Shown: positions 1 to 59,192 of the stretch, piece by piece
How positions within the stretch are numbered: position 1 is the stretch's first letter
Layout of the letters: every line of letters begins with the position of its first letter
Source of the DNA: Odobenus rosmarus divergens
Lineage: Eukaryota > Chordata > Mammalia > Carnivora > Odobenidae
Assembly: GCF_000321225.1 (NCBI RefSeq)
Contig: NW_004450582.1
Coordinates: 2,197,069 to 2,261,068, forward strand
Reading direction: 5' to 3'
Length of the DNA stretch: 64,000 nucleotides
The notes under the pieces: model-generated
The model's database searches: none
What the model saw: only the letters and a program-made list of their open reading frames with translations
Told to the model about the DNA's origin: nothing
Translations under genes and position numbers: made by a program

Positions 1-122
1 TATTTGTAGAGGGGCGCCTCTCATGTCCAACTCTTGGTTTCAGCTCAGGTTGTGATCTATTCCTCTATTTCCTTCTGTCTTATTATTCTATCCATTATTG
101 AAAGCGGAGTATTGAAATTTTC

Positions 123-319
123 TTTTTTTTTTAAGATTTTATTTATTTATTTGACAGAGAGAGACACAGCAAGAGAGAGAACACAAGCAGGGGGAGTGGG
201 AGAGGGAGAAGCAGGCTTCCCGCGGAGCAGGGAACGTGATGCGGGGCTCAATCCCAGGACCCTGGGACCATGACCTGAGCCGAAGGCAGATGCTTAACAA
301 CTGAGCCACCCCGGCACCA
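123..319 (-). repeat. Carnivore tRNA-derived SINE, reverse
   Basis: The reverse copy has a T-rich tail at the left, an AG/GA-rich body and the tRNA-like head at the right. It is flanked by a target-site duplication GGAGTATTGAAATTTTC at 106-122 and 320-336. Confidence 0.95.
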
Positions 320-525
320 GGAGTATTGAAATTTTCAACTATTATTGTACAACTGTCCATTTCTCTGTTCAATTCTATCAATTTTTGCTTCATATATTTC
401 GGTAGTCTGTTATTAGGTGCATAAATGTTTATAATTGTTATATCTTCTTGCTGTATTGAAACTTTTATTAATATATAGTGTCCTTTTTTGTCTCTTGTAA
501 ACTTTTTTGATTTAAAATCTATTTT

Positions 526-737
526 GGGGACCTGGGTGGCTCAGTTGGTTGAGCGACTGCCTTTGGCTCAGGTCATGATCCTGGAGTCCCGGGATCGAGT
601 CCCGCATCGGGCTCCCTGTTCAGCGGGGAGTCTGCTTCTCCCTCTGGCCCTCCCCCCTCTCATGTTCTCTCTCTCTATCTCATTCTCTCTCTCAAATAAA
701 TAAATAAATAAATCTTTAAAAAAAATAATAAAAAAAA
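526..737 (+). repeat. Carnivore SINE, forward, first of a tandem pair
   Basis: The SINE head begins after TCTATTTT and the element ends in (AAATA)n and an A-rich tail. The target duplication AAATCTATTTT appears on both sides (515-525 and 740-750). Confidence 0.93.
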
Positions 738-750
738 TAAAATCTATTTT

Positions 751-953
751 GGGGGTGCCTGGGTGGCTCAGTCGGTTAAGCATCCAACTCTTGATTTCAG
801 CTAAGGTCCTGATCTCATGAGTTGTGAGATCGAGCCCCACGTCAGGCTCCACGCTCAGCAGGGGGTCGGCTTGAAGATTCTTTCCCTCTGCCCCTCCCCC
901 AACTTGCACACGCACTCTCTGTCTAAAATAAATAAATAAATCTTAAAAAAAAA
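751..953 (+). repeat. Carnivore SINE, forward, second of a tandem pair
   Basis: The head GGTGCCTGGGTGGCTCAGTC starts immediately after the duplicated target of the preceding SINE, and the tail is (AATAA)n. It is an older, more diverged subfamily (head region ATCCAACTCTTGATTTCAGC). Confidence 0.93.
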
Positions 954-2085
954 GTCTGTTTTGTCTGATATTAGCGTATGCAATATACTACTCTCAGTCA
1001 CTCTCTTTTAGTTGCTATTTGCATAGAATATCCTTTTCCATCCTTTCTCGTTCAACCTATTTGTGTTTTTAAACCTACAGTGTATCTCTTATAGATATCA
1101 TAGAGTCATTTTTAAAATACAATCTCCTAATCTCTATCCTTGACTGGAGAATTTAATCTATTTTATATTTAAAATAATTACTGATAGGGGAGATTTACTT
1201 TTATCATTTTGCTCTTTGTTGTCTCTTGTCTTATAGCTTTTTTGTCTCTGATTTTCTGCATTATTGCCTTCTTTTGTGTGTAGTTGATTTATTTTGTAGT
1301 GAAATGTTTGAATTCCTGTCTTATTGTTTTGTTTATATTCTTTAACTATTTTGTTTATAGTTACTATGGATATTACAGATAACACCCTAGGTTATTATAT
1401 TCTAATTTGACTTTATACCAGTTTAACTTCAATAATATCTGAAAACTGTACTCCTTTAATACTTCCATACCCACCTCTTTCAGACATTGACGCAAATTGA
1501 TGCAAAATTACATCTTTATATGTGTGTGTCCAAAAACATAAACTAATGATGTTTTAAACATTTTAGTCTCTTAAATTATGCCAAAAACAAAATGTAGGGT
1601 TACAAACCAAAATTACAATAATACTAGTTTTTAGACTAGTTTTTAAAAACACATTCATCTCTTAAATCATGTAGAAAACAAAAAGTGGAATTACACACCA
1701 TTGTTATATTAATGTTAGATGGTATAACTGCCCATGTATTTGCCTTTACTGAGATCTTTATTTCTTCATATGGCTTCAAGTTATTGTCCCGTGTCCTTTC
1801 ACTTCAACCTATAGGACTACCTTTAGCATTTCTTGCAGGGCAAGTTCTGGTGGTTACAAACTCAGCTTTTGTTTATCTTGGAATGTCTTACTTTCCCCCT
1901 CACTTTTGACAGACAGATTCATTGGATAAAGAATTCTTGGATGAAAGTGTTTCTTTTGGCATTTTGAGTATATCAAGCCAGTGCCTTCTGGATTCTAAAA
2001 CTTCTAATGAGAAGCCTGCTAAAAATCTTATTGAGTATCTCTTGCATGCGACAAATCACTTCTCTCTTGCTTTCAAAATTCTGTC

Positions 2086-2508
2086 TTTTTTTTTTTCAGT
2101 TTTTTACTTAAATTCAATTTAATGAACATATAGTGTATTATTAGTTTCAGAGGTGGAGTTCAGTGATTCGTCAGTTGCATACAACACCCAGTGCTAGTTA
2201 TTTCAAGTGCCCTCCTTAATGCCCATCACCCAGTTACCCATCACTTCACCCACCTCCCCTCCAGCAACCCCCAGTGTATTTCCTATAGTTAAGAGTCTCT
2301 TATGGTTTGACTCCCTCTATGTTTTCATCTTACTTTATTTTTCCTTCCCTTCCCCAATGTTCATCTGTTTTGCTTCTTAAATTCCATATATGAGTGAAAT
2401 CATATGGTATTTTTCTTCCTCTGACTGACTTATTTCACTTAACGTAATACCCTCTAGTTCCACCCACATTGTTGCAAATGGCAAGGTTTCATTCTTTTTG
2501 AGGTCTGG
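2086..2508 (-). mobile_element. L1 3' end, reverse, nested in the older L1
   Basis: A poly-T run at 2087-2097 is followed by the antisense of the carnivore L1 3' UTR (ATAGTGTATTATTAGTTTCA and CATATGAGTGAAATCATATG-like blocks). The flanking L1 ORF1 similarity resumes on both sides, which shows a later insertion. Confidence 0.8.
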
Positions 2509-3532
2509 CTTTTGGCAGTTTGTTTAGAATGTGTCTCAGTGTGGATCTCTTTGAATTCATCCTATTGGAGTTTATTGAACTTCTTGGATATTTATATTCA
2601 TGTATTTCATCAAATTTGAGAATTTTTGGCCATTATTTCTTCAGATATTCTCTCTACCCCTTTCTCTCTTCTTCTTCTTCGTCCTGGACTTCCACAGTGC
2701 ATATGGTGGTCTGCTTGATAGTGTTACACAGGCTCTGTTCACTTCACCTTTTTTTCTGTTCCTCAGACTTGATAATTTCCATTGTCCTATCTTCAAGTTC
2801 AATGATTCTTTCTTCTGCCTGCTCAGATCTGCCTCTGAGTCTCCCTAGTGAATTTTTCATTTCAGCTATTGTATTTTTCAGTTCTAGAATTTCCTCTTGG
2901 TTTCCTTTTTAGGTTTTTCCTCTCTTTATTGATATTTCCCCTTTGTTCATACATCATTTTCCGTACTTTATCTATCTCTTCTTTTAGTTCTTTGACCATC
3001 TTTAGGACAGCTGTTTTAAAGCCTTTGTCTGTTAGATCCACCATCAGGTCTTTTTCAGGGATCATTTCTGTTAGTTTATTCCTTTTTTCTTTTGATTGAG
3101 TGACGCTTTCTTGTTTCTTTGTCTGCCTTGTGATATTTTTGTTGAAAGCTAGATATTTGAATTCTAATAATTTGAATCTAATAATCCTATATATCACATG
3201 GTAAATGGGGAATTTTTCCTAGTTTAGTGCATATTCTTAGCAAAAACTTTTCACTAATAATTAGATTCGATGGGCTGATTATATTTTCATCCTAACTGCA
3301 GTGGAAAAAATTTTCGCTTCTAGCTAAATACTAAATAGCATCTCTCTTTAAAATATCCATCAGAGATCTCAGGGCCAAGAGCCAATGGATATTCCCTCTG
3401 GTTAGCTCATTAAGATAATTTTTCAGTAAAATAGAGCAATTTGAACCTATTTTATACCCTCTGTAAGGATCTAACTGGTTTTTCAGTCAAAAAGTCAAAA
3501 ATAACCTCCAACTCTTTCTGATTTTGCCCTAG

Positions 3533-50454
<46,922 letters not shown>

Positions 50455-50898
50455 GTAGAGCTGCACTCTGGTGGCGGCCTCGAGTGTCCCGGGGACCTCA
50501 AAGCGACAGAAGACTTAGCTGCGCTCTGCTTAGCCTTGGCTGCCTTGGCTGGAACATAGACTTGCTTCTGTGAATCAGATGTGCACTCTCGGTGCAAAAA
50601 TTACCTTCTACTCTGGAGTCTGATCTCAGGAGTGGCTCCAGGGAACTTCCCCCTGGGAAAGAAGAGGAATGGATGGACTGTCTCTACGTTGAAGAGATTG
50701 TGTTCTTATTTCATTTATTTTGTTTTTGTTTTGTTTTGGTTTGTTTGCTGGCTCTTTTTCCTTCTGTATTCATGAGAGTTTTTGAATGGTCACGATTATA
50801 TTTTAAATACCCTATCTCCATTAAATTATATTTAACTCATAATTTTTGCAGAAAATATGCTATATGGGAGGCAGGAATAAAAGTTAAAAATGTCCTGA
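50455..50898 (+). other. GUCY2C: GUCY2C 3' untranslated region
   Basis: The sequence runs from the stop codon to the predicted cleavage zone after the AATAAA at 50876. It is about 440 nt long, AT-rich in its second half, with T-rich GTTTTGTTTTG stretches. The cleavage point is inferred. Confidence 0.7.
50876..50881 (+). terminator. GUCY2C: Polyadenylation signal AATAAA of GUCY2C
   Basis: An AATAAA hexamer is followed within about 20-35 nt by a GT-rich stretch (GAGTCTGTGTATGTGTTT), the usual layout of a mammalian poly(A) site. Expected cleavage is near 50890-50900. Confidence 0.75.
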
Positions 50899-51812
50899 GT
50901 CTGTGTATGTGTTTCCAGCGACTCCAGCCATTTTCCTGAAATGTGCTGGCCACCGTCTTGTGCTTGCTGGACAACGGATTACAGTCACCAGCATGGAAGC
51001 AAGGCAAAGCCAGCATTGTTGTTCAGGGCTACAAACTTGGATGTTCAGGATCGCCGGCTATGCACGAGGGGATTTTATGCCTAGCCTTCTACCACGGGAG
51101 ACAGGGCCTACATCTGTCTCCAGTCTGAGATAAAGGTCAGATCTTATTTACTGGTAAAGACAAAGTACTTGAAACTCTGCAAATATCCCCTTCCTGCCAT
51201 CCAGCAGTCATCTTCTGCCCCCCTTCTTATGGCACCCCAGAATAAATCATTTGCTTGAAATCTCGGGGGAAATGACAAAGGGCAGTGTGGAGTAGATTAG
51301 AATCAGAAAGGCAAGAATGTAACACTCTTGGCACTAATCTGAACTAAACTGCTTCGACCACATTACTCTCCCCACCCTCCACCCCCACCCCACCACAAAA
51401 ACCACTCCAGAGATCAGAAAACACGTTATGTTTTTTCCATCACCTGGAAAAGCGTAAAATCAAAAATAATAAAGTCTCTCCTGATTTATAGGTTTAGCCC
51501 TTCATATGCAGCAAGAGTCCTTACCTGGAATCTGGAGGTTTGTAATTTGTGCCTCAGCATCTCTGCTGCAATGGCTTCACGATTCCAAAGAAATATGCTT
51601 ATAAAGCAAGAATTATTTGCATACATGCAAGATAGCTTAGAAAGTTTGTAACCCATGAGTTCTATGTGAAAAAAGTACAAGAGAAAGTACTGTGTGGAAA
51701 CAAGAAATAAATTCAAGAGGAATACAGGAAATCCTAGAATCAATTATTTTATACCTTTGATATATACTGCTCTTGAAACATGCATGATCTGACTTAAAAA
51801 TATTTTAGTAAT
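50899..51812. other. Intergenic, no gene recognised
   Basis: Downstream of the GUCY2C poly(A) site. I see no repeat or conserved coding pattern that I can name; short ORFs here have no family features. Confidence 0.6.
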
Positions 51813-52001
51813 GGGGCACCTGGGTGGCTCAGTCATTAAGCATCTGCCTTCGGCTCGGGTCATGATCCCAGGGTCCTGGGATCGAGCCCCGCATCGGGCT
51901 CCCTGCACCGCGGGAAGCCTGCTTCTCCCTCTCCCACTCCCCCTGCTTGTGTTCCCTCTCTCGCTATCTCTTTCTCTGTGTCAAATAAATAAAATCTTTA
52001 A
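51813..52001 (+). repeat. Carnivore SINE, forward
   Basis: A near-consensus SINE with target duplication AAAAATATTTTAGTAAT at 51796-51812 and at about 52004-52020. Confidence 0.96.
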
Positions 52002-52969
52002 AAAAATATTTTAGTAATAATACAACTAAATCAAAGGTATGTGTTTTGTCTGTTTAGTCCCAGATATCCAGTATCAAAAAAGGAATTACAATTTAAATGA
52101 GAAAGCAATTTTACCTTATTCTTTTTTTATAATTCCCCTAGAAAACAATGAAAATAACAAATTATAGAGGAGACAACTAAAGAAACAAATACTCAAGATT
52201 TTAAACTTCAATTTCAATTAAAGATGAGTGATTTTTAAATACACAACATGTAGAACAGCATACCTGTTCTAAAACTGATATCTGGGATAAAATAAAGGAG
52301 AAACCTTGAGCAGCTCTTACTTCCTCAGACCTCAAGCAGGAAAGAGATTTCCCTCCAAGTTAATATCATATCTTAAAAGGCTAGTCTGCTGATTAGGTGA
52401 CCAGATTGAGGCAATGATCAAGCAGGAAATGACCTTATAAATATTTTGAAAGCCTCAGAATGGCAGAGAAAATAGAAACTATGTTGATATAAGGTCATCA
52501 ACATAATATCCCATTGGAAAGAGATGCCAGAAGTAAAGCAGAGGAAGAAGTAGAGAGGAAACCAATAATTTCCATTGCAATTTTAAAGGGCTCAGCTATG
52601 AGTTACATTAACCATTCAGTGGAACCACTCAATGCAGCCCAATAGAAATATGTCAGCCTCATATGGACATTTCTTAGCTTTTTATTTTGAAAAAATAACA
52701 CATTCATAGCAAGTTGCAAAAAAAGAACAAGAGGGAATCTGGTCCAGATAAGATGGCATAGACTCATTTCTCCCTGATCTTCCTCTCTCAGTACAACTGT
52801 AAATCCATGATACAATGCAAGACACAAGTAAAGTAGAACCAAGGAGGATGAGAAGAGGAAAACAGACTTGTTAGGGACCCCAAGACTGCCGGAACAACAT
52901 TGTAACAGACTGTCTTACTCTCCTCCACTCAACAAAAGAAGGCAAGTCAGACCCAGCATTTTTCAACTT

Positions 52970-53425
52970 TGAACCAGTCAACAAAACTGCTTTGCAACTT
53001 TGTCAAAATCAACTGTCCATACTTGGGTGATTCTGTTTCTGGGTTTTCTATTTTATGCCATTGGTCTATGCATTTATACCTCATCCCATGCTACATAGTC
53101 TTGATTATTGTAGCTGTATAATAAATCTTAAAATCAGGTGGAGTACTTCATCCCACTTTATCCTTTCGCAAAATTGTTTCAGCTATTACAGTTTTTTTGC
53201 CTTTCCATATAACTTTTAGAATAAGCTTATATACAGCTCTAATAAAACTTGCGAGGGTTTTGATATCATTTGCATCAAACCAATATGTCAGTTTCGGGAG
53301 AACTGACATCTAGGCTATGTTGAGTCTTCCAATCTATGAACATGGTATGTCTTGCCATTTATTTAGATCTCCTTTTACATATGCAATTTAAATATTCTAA
53401 TAATCACATTTTTAAAAAAGAAACA
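52970..53425 (-). mobile_element. Old L1 ORF2 fragment, reverse
   Basis: Antisense L1 ORF2 features: TATGCCATTGGTCTATGCAT, AGTCTTGATTATTGTAGCTG, GAGGGTTTTGATATCATTTG and TGTTGAGTCTTCCAATCTAT. Broken by stops. A SINE has inserted near its right end. Confidence 0.8.
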
Positions 53426-53440
53426 GGTAACTTACTTTTT

Positions 53441-53643
53441 TTATACTTTTTTTAAAAGATTTTTATTTATTTATTGAGAGAGAGAGAGAATGGTAGAGAG
53501 AGAGCATGAGAGGGAGGAAGGTCAGGGGGAGAAACAGACTCCCTGCTGAGCAGGGAGCCCGATGCGGGACTCGATCCTGGGACTCCAGGATCATGACCTG
53601 AGCCAAAGGCAGTTGCTTAACCAACTGAGCCACCCAGGTACCC
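53441..53643 (-). repeat. Carnivore SINE, reverse
   Basis: A reverse SINE with target duplication GGTAACTTACTTT at 53426-53438 and 53644-53656. Confidence 0.95.
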
Positions 53644-53879
53644 GGTAACTTACTTTAATAATATCTTTAATTAAATCAGTATATTCAAAGTGTTATTTCT
53701 GCATGAAATCAATATAAAATTATTTAGATATTTTTCTTTTTTTGTGGTAAGCCTTTGAAAGCAGTGTATATTTTAGTTACAGAACATCTCAATTCAACCT
53801 AATCATATTTAGAGTGCTTAATAATCACATATCACTAGTCATTACTAATTTGACAGCATCACTTTAGCATGCCAAAAAC

Positions 53880-54760
53880 TGGGGGACATAATTTTTCAGG
53901 GAAAGGAGAGGAAATTATAGATTAAGTGAGAGAGCAAGAGGATTTATTCACTCTCTCAAGAGACACCCAGATACACACATGACATAGGTGTTGAAACTAT
54001 GTAATGGGGAATTTTAGACAACTATAATTAGTATGTACAAAGCTCTGAAGGAAAACATGAGCAACATGTAAGTTCAGATGGGCAATTCAGCACAGAGTTG
54101 GAAGCAATAGGAAAGAATCAAATGGAAATACTACAAATAAGAAGCATAGTGACAGAAAGGATGTCTTTAATGGCTCATTACTAGACTAGCTGAGGAAAGA
54201 ATCTATGTACTTGAATGTAGCATTAAAGAAATTCTGCAAACTAGTCAAAGAGAAAAAGTAAGTAAATCAAAACAGAACTACTAAGAACTGTGGGACAATA
54301 TCAAATGGCCTCAGGTGTGTAAATGGAGTCCTAAATATACGACAATGCAGAAGAAACATTTGAAAAAATAATGACTGAAAATTGACCAAATGTAATGACA
54401 GACACCAAATCACAGATCCAAGATAACAAAGAACACCCAACAGGATAAATGCCCCAAACTACACTTATATTCAAACTGCTGAGAACAAAGAAAAAATTGT
54501 CTGGGGCTGTTGGGCGTAAGGGGATGAGGAGAGAGACACACATTACACACAGAAGAACAAAGTTAAAAATTACAGCCAACTTCTCTTCTGAAACTATGCA
54601 AACTAAAAGACAATAAAAGGACAGCTTTAAAGGGCTGAAGAAAAATAGAATTATATACCCAGGCAAAAAAAAAAAAAAATTCAAAAGTGAACAAAAAATA
54701 CTTTCTCAAAAAAAGAATATGAGAATTTATTGCCAGTAGACCTACTCCACAATGCATGTG
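53880..54760 (+). mobile_element. Old L1 or HAL1-like ORF1 region, forward
   Basis: The forward strand reads like a decayed L1 ORF1 region: ATGGCTCATTACTAGACTAG, AGAATCTATGTACTTGAATG, CACAGATCCAAGATAACAAA, GAACACCCAACAGGATAAAT. No open frame remains. Confidence 0.55.
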
Positions 54761-54989
54761 AAATGAATATGATACCAGATAGAAACTTGGCTCTTTAAAA
54801 AGAAACGAGGAGTGCTGGAAATGCAATATAAAAAAGTCAAAATTTTTTTTCCTATTTTTCATTGTTTTAAAAGTACTCTTGTGTTTACCTTCTTGTTTTC
54901 AGTTTCCTGTTGGATGGCACAGACTTAGAAAAATTGCAGCTTTATTTTGATTTGCTTTTTGACTTTGCACCAAAGGAGATATAAAAATG

Positions 54990-56186
54990 AAAAAAGTATA
55001 TGAAAAGATGTAAAACATCATTAGTCATTAGTAAAAGTTTATTAAAGTCACAATGAGATAACACCACATATATTAAAATGGCTAAAGTTAAAAATCTGAC
55101 AATATCAAGTGCTGCCAAGGATGCAGAACAAATGAAACTCACACATTGTTGGCAAAAATGTAAAATGGTACAGAAACTTTGGAAAATAGTTTGGCAGGTT
55201 TTATAAAGTTAAACATTTACCATATGGTCCAACAATCCCACTCCTAATTTGTAATTATATAAATGAAATGAGAACTACATTCACACAAATACATGTTTCT
55301 GAATGTTTATATTAGCTTTATTCATAAGCACCAAAACTGGAAACAACTGAGATTTTTTTCAATAGGTAGACTGATCAAGGAACAATAGGAAAGCCATTCA
55401 ATGAAATACTACCCAGTAATAAAAAATAATGAACTACTGTTTCACGTGACAACATGGATGAATCATAAATGCAACATCTTAAGTGAAAGAAGCCAGACCC
55501 AAAAGACTCTATATTGTATGATTTCGTTCATATGATATTCTGGCAAAGGGAAAATGGTTGCAAATTGTGTGGAGGGGGGGTTGACTACAAAAAGATAGAA
55601 CAAATGAACTGGGGTGAGGTGGGGGGGTTGTAACTGTCCTATTTGATACTGTGGTGGTAAATACATGATTCTTTGCATTTGTCAAAACCCCAAGACTGTG
55701 TTGCACAAAGGAAAGACTTTTACTGTGAGCAGTTTTTTTAAAATGCAACCAGATGTAGATTGAACCCAAGATGGAATGCAGACTGTGACAAACAAATGTG
55801 TTCTACAGAATGGCATAATCTCACTAAAGAAGGTGGTAAAGAAAGGAGCTGACAGAAGTAACTTTGGAAAACAGTGTTTTGAGTGGTTGTTGTAAGGCTA
55901 AAAATGAAACAACTGTACAAAACACTGTGGTCTAGTTGATTGGTTTGTTCTTTAGAAAAGCATGGATGGGTTAGAAATTTTCAAACTCCTTTGAACAGAT
56001 ACTAAATTGGGGTATATAAGGAAATATATTTTAGATATGAACAACTGGTTTCACATTCAGAGAAAGAAGTTATAAATAAAGAGGTAATGTTAGAATTAAC
56101 CTTGAAGAGCTAGACTGGATCAGAGGTATCACTATGAATAATCATGTTGATTTTTAAGATAGAGAGACCATGATAGATAGATAGAT

Positions 56187-56229
<43 letters not shown>

Positions 56230-57240
56230 GTATATGTGTCTATATACTAACCCACTGCTAGGACCTACAAGTGGTGATACCCAACAGCAATGAACATAAC
56301 TAGTGTCCAGATTATGGGTTGTAAACCCCACTCACAAAAGCAATCAGGGCTCCTTGGAGAAGTGATTGATTTCAAGGTGAGGGCAAGAAAAATACAAAGT
56401 AAGCCTAGAGGATTTTGTGTTGTAATGAAGGGCTCAGATGACAAAAAAAAAGAAGAAGTTGTGGTCATGTCAAAATGACACAGCAACCAACCTGAAGAAA
56501 CTCCCAATAGTCAAACCTGGAAGAAATTTAGCAACTGAAAAATAGTGAAGTTTTTGATTATAACTTAAAGAATAAAGTAAATATCCATGATTCCATACTG
56601 CTATAAATAGCTGATTAAATATATAAACTATGGAGAAGAGACAGTTCTTCCTTAGAGGAAAATCCAATTAATAAATGTAGAAGAAATGAAGAAAAATGAG
56701 AATGACTGGGAGAACACCAGAGTAATAATTGTTTCAGGCAACATCTGAAATTACTGCTAAAATTGATGGGTGAAAATTTAAAGAAAAACAGTACTTGCAT
56801 AGTTGCAAAGTATCTCCCCTCAGATATTTGGTACAAAGGAAAAACTAGTGATCTAAGGCGGAAAAGCCTCAGACACCACCTCAATCAGACGATTAAGACT
56901 AACTTCACCAGTATTAAGACACATTAACATTATATACCCCGTGATATGATGCACTGAGAGGGTCCCATCACACATGTGATATTCTTCCCTAAAATATAAC
57001 CTCAATCTAATCATAAGAAAATATCAGACAAATTCAAATCGAGGGACATTCTACAAAATATTTAATCAGTTCTTGAAAGAAAGTCAGAGGAAAGAGTGAA
57101 ACTCTAAGAAAATTAGCTTATAAGTTGAAGGACTCGGAAGTGACATTTGTTTGAAGTTACAGTGGTGACCAATACAGGCACTGATCCCCTTGGTAATGGA
57201 AGGAGGCAAGAGAACAGACAGTGTTACAGGTGAGCTGACC
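54990..57240 (+). mobile_element. Old L1 3' part, forward
   Basis: The forward strand carries L1 ORF2 end features (ATTAAAATGGCTAAAGTTAA, AAACTTTGGAAAATAGTTTG, AACAATCCCACTCCTAATTT, GAATCATAAATGCAACATCT) up to about 55560, followed by a long AT-rich stretch that I interpret as an old L1 3' UTR. The right boundary is uncertain. A (GATA)n tract lies at 56171-56229. Confidence 0.55.
56171..56229 (+). repeat. (GATA)n microsatellite
   Basis: About fourteen GATA units with one GATGATA interruption. Confidence 0.95.
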
Positions 57241-57294
57241 TTTCATCTTAGTAGGAAGTCAGATAACGTCTGAGTTGATAAAACAACAAGAGTA

Positions 57295-57430
57295 CAGGTA
57301 TCCCCCACTTTCCGAAAGTCCGAGCTAACGCCACTTGCTTTTACAAAAGACCTCCTGTATTCATACCTGTTTTCACCAACCAAAGGAAATTCAAAGAGGA
57401 TTTTCGCTTTTATGAAAAAAGCTATTATAA
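57295..57430 (+). repeat. Possible mariner-like DNA transposon remnant
   Basis: The pattern GTATCCCCCACTTTCCGAAA, then CTTTTACAAAAGACC, then GGATTTTCGCTTTTATGAAA resembles the self-complementary ends of small mariner-derived elements. Family not assigned. Confidence 0.4.
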
Positions 57431-59190
57431 TACTAATACATTCCTGTCTGAGAGCATCTGCTTAATGACCATATGGCTTTATTTTGGTAACTGAAAAAAA
57501 AAGGAACAATAACAAAAGTAATGTGGGAAATTGTGCCCTTCGTGCCTGACTCCCACACATTTTTATCCAGCCAGCATATGAGAAGCCAGATGTTGGACGA
57601 TGTGTTCTGAAAATGACCTTTTTCCATCAAGTAGTTATAAGTTAACCATTCCAGAAAGAGAAGAATTTCCGGTCTAGAACCCACGGAGAAAGACTTTGTA
57701 TCTGCAGTCACAGCACACTGTTTTCACGTTTGCTAAAGATGCCATTATCTTTCTTCTGTACTTTTACAGAATATAAGGCTTTATGCATGTGCTTACACAT
57801 ACACATATACCATACAATGCAATCCCAGTGAAAATACATTTTATCCTATACCTATAAATAATTGCAACTTAACCTTGTGGAGATTATTCCAATATCAGAT
57901 TATTTGATGTATTAAGATAGAGCTCCTGGCTTACTGTTGGGCAGACGCATGACTTCACAATTCACATTTGTTACCAAAAAACATGATTTATCACTGTGAG
58001 TTCTATACTTCTTTGAAAACAAATAAATCAGATCTTGTGGCTTGTGGAAAAAGGGATGTTTTGTAAAAGTAGGATTGCACAAAGCCTTCCACAGCTTCTA
58101 GAAGGACCCTAGACTCCCCAGTCACCTGTTCAGCTTGGGAACAAAAGGGGTAGAGAGTAGGGTTCCTCATGTGATGGACCTCCCCCGTCTCTGGAAAAGC
58201 CCAAGAAATGGCTTACAGGCCACAAAACCAGGAGACTGAGGAATGATACCTGGATTGTCACAACAGAGACCTGTTTCAGCAAAACCGTGCCCTGTTTGCC
58301 AGAAGCCCCACCAGAGGCCTCTGTCGCGTGCACCTCACAAACATGGCAGCCTCCTCACACTGCTCCAAGTTCTCCAGGATTATCCGCTTCATTTTCCTGT
58401 GTACGTGCCCTATGCCACCACCCACTGGTCTGTGAGCGTCCCAGTGAGAAGGAAGCTATGGTGTTCTGAGAAAAACGAACAAAAACAAAAAACTAAACCC
58501 AAGCAGAAAACCCATCCCATGAATGATAGGTAGGAGGCAATCAATAACATAGGTTGATGATTTCACTGCTGATATGGATAATGACTTTGTTTGTGCTGAT
58601 TCCACTGCCTAGGACTCGGTCAACAAAGATTCCTGAAATGCAGAGTTGGTCAGAAGCAAGGGCAAGTTTTATTGCCATGGAGTCTGCCAATGTGGGGAGA
58701 CACAGCCTTTGGCTACAAACTGAAACGTACTCTCCAAACCGGAAGCGTTAGGGTCGGGGTTAAACAGGAAAAATCCACAAAGTCTGTGCCCTTTATCGGG
58801 GTTGGTCAGACTCAGGTGCCAACCTGCAGGAGCGCAGTGACAAGCAGGCTACAGCCCACTATTTCTGGTGGCGGTCTCAGGATGTGGCAGCCACTGGGGA
58901 GCATGATAAGATGTGCTGTAGGGGTCTTTCCAGGAATTTTGCTGAATTTTGTGAAACTTGTCATCTCAGGCTGTGCTGACTGGTTTTGTTGCCCACGGTC
59001 TTTCAGCCTGATTAAAATTTTAGTTTTTCTCTCTTGACACGAGGGCACCCCTCTGGTCTGTTAGCTGTTGCTGTCTAATCAGTGGGGTCTTCTGTTCTCA
59101 CATCTCTCCCACATTCTTCACTTACACTTTGAGATTCACCTCAGATAGGACCTCCTCTTGTAGGACCCCTTGAAGCGAGCCTTTCCTTTC
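57430..59190. other. Intergenic, no gene recognised
   Basis: ORFs at 58243-58533 and 58672-59037 lack recognisable domains. I see no promoter, exon or named repeat here. Confidence 0.5.
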
Positions 59191-59192
59191 CG

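Larger units (their letters stand above)
340..3200 (-). mobile_element. Old L1, reverse strand, ORF1 and adjacent region, interrupted
   Basis: Translated in reverse, 3197-2862 gives an L1 ORF1-like coiled-coil segment (KELKEEIDKVRKMMYEQRGN) that continues through RGRSEQAEERI (about 2800) and RMNSKR near 2550, then resumes at about 2085-1900 after a nested insertion. The stretch down to about 960 reads like L1 sequence upstream or downstream of this in antisense. It is interrupted by two SINEs and one L1 fragment. The frame is broken, so it is a fossil. Confidence 0.65.

Noticed and set aside
34..273. ORF of 79 codons at the window start
   Set aside because: It runs through intron and a reverse SINE; the downstream residues are SINE translation.
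58243..58533. 96-codon ORF past GUCY2C
   Set aside because: Low-complexity tail and no recognised family; no exon borders or promoter seen.
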